Virus record (IMG/VR): IMGVR_UViG_3300036791_000264
Coordinates: 1-64,000 of that record
From: a virus
Direction: 5' to 3' (one strand)
Length of the DNA stretch: 64,000 nt
Of the stretch, positions 63,971-64,000 are shown piece after piece (within the stretch, counting starts at the first letter, position 1; every line of letters starts with the position of its first letter). The position numbers and the translations under genes were made by a program. The notes under the pieces were generated by a model, which did no database searches, was not told the DNA's origin, and worked only from the letters and a program-made list of their open reading frames with translations.

Positions 63971-64000
63971 CAGCTTCACCTGTCCCCGGTGCGGCATGAC
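63963..64000 (+). CDS. Start of zinc-ribbon-like protein (cut by window edge)
   Basis: TTG 63963 overlaps the previous gene by 8 nt (the previous stop is at 63968). The visible residues are MSDSFTCPRCGM, the first CxxC half of a zinc ribbon. It runs off the right edge, so nothing more can be said. Confidence 0.5.
   Translation, partial: MSDSFTCPRCGM

Noticed and set aside
1-64000. tRNA genes
   Set aside because: I looked for T-arm (GGTTCGAATCC-like) and acceptor pairs and saw none outside coding sequence. A tRNAscan run would be decisive.
1-64000. CRISPR arrays, insertion sequences, integrase or attachment sites
   Set aside because: No regular spaced direct repeats, transposase or integrase motifs were found. 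The zinc ribbon of the WhiB fusion resembles InsA but lacks a transposase partner.

Overview
This window is a 64-kb piece of the genome of a tailed phage with a contractile tail (myovirus morphology). The host is most likely a high-GC Gram-positive actinobacterium. The evidence is uniformly GC-rich DNA with G/C-ending codons, a WhiB-like regulator (a family restricted to Actinobacteria and their phages), an amidase endolysin with a peptidoglycan-binding domain, many short start-codon overlaps (ATGA, GTGA, TGATG, TAATG) and several start codons that appear leaderless. A tail sheath and tail tube gene sit beside portal, scaffold, capsid and terminase genes. I see no tRNA, CRISPR array, integrase or insertion sequence. 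The window is cut through a gene at each end.

Layout: (1) 1-8.0 kb, minus strand: a tightly coupled replication operon reading leftwards (winged-helix protein, WhiB-zinc ribbon fusion, DnaC-like loader, DnaB-like ATPase, CHC2/Toprim primase, SNF2-type helicase, MerR-like protein, and a cut gene that may encode a ssDNA-binding protein). (2) 8.0-8.4 kb: divergent control region. (3) 8.4-18.1 kb, plus strand: terminase, portal, scaffold, N4-gp56-type major capsid protein and small head proteins. (4) 18.1-22.7 kb, minus strand: a reversed block with neck-type proteins, a tagged ParB-like protein, a collagen-like fibre, endolysin and a probable holin. (5) 22.8-42.4 kb, plus strand: tail completion genes, sheath, tube, a chaperone with a probable +1 frameshift, a tape measure with an internal lysozyme, an NlpC/P60 hub protein, LysM baseplate protein, hub, spike/collagen protein and a run of fibre genes that share one exchange module. 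(6) 42.4-48.5 kb, minus strand: IPT/TIG and SAP proteins, zinc/HTH proteins, membrane protein and a GHKL-ATPase fused to an HExxH zincin. (7) 48.6-64 kb: short operons of both orientations with accessory genes (two GNATs, ParB-like proteins, AT-hook protein, KTSC protein, dCTP deaminase, glycosyltransferase, membrane microproteins).

Two cross-cutting patterns stand out. First, at least eight otherwise unrelated proteins, most between 49.6 and 56.1 kb and one among the neck genes at 21.5 kb, start with the same short N-terminal peptide (consensus MSxRALSxxQF). I infer a targeting tag, perhaps for packaging cargo proteins into the virion. Second, several genes start 6-7 nt after a TAnnnT hexamer, and six operon-head sites add a G-rich GGGTGGT-like box exactly 24 nt before that hexamer. 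This suggests a phage-specific promoter class that often gives leaderless mRNAs.

Functions are family-level calls made by eye from motifs. Starts were chosen from start-codon overlaps, Shine-Dalgarno sequences or the TAnnnT spacing. No database search was run.
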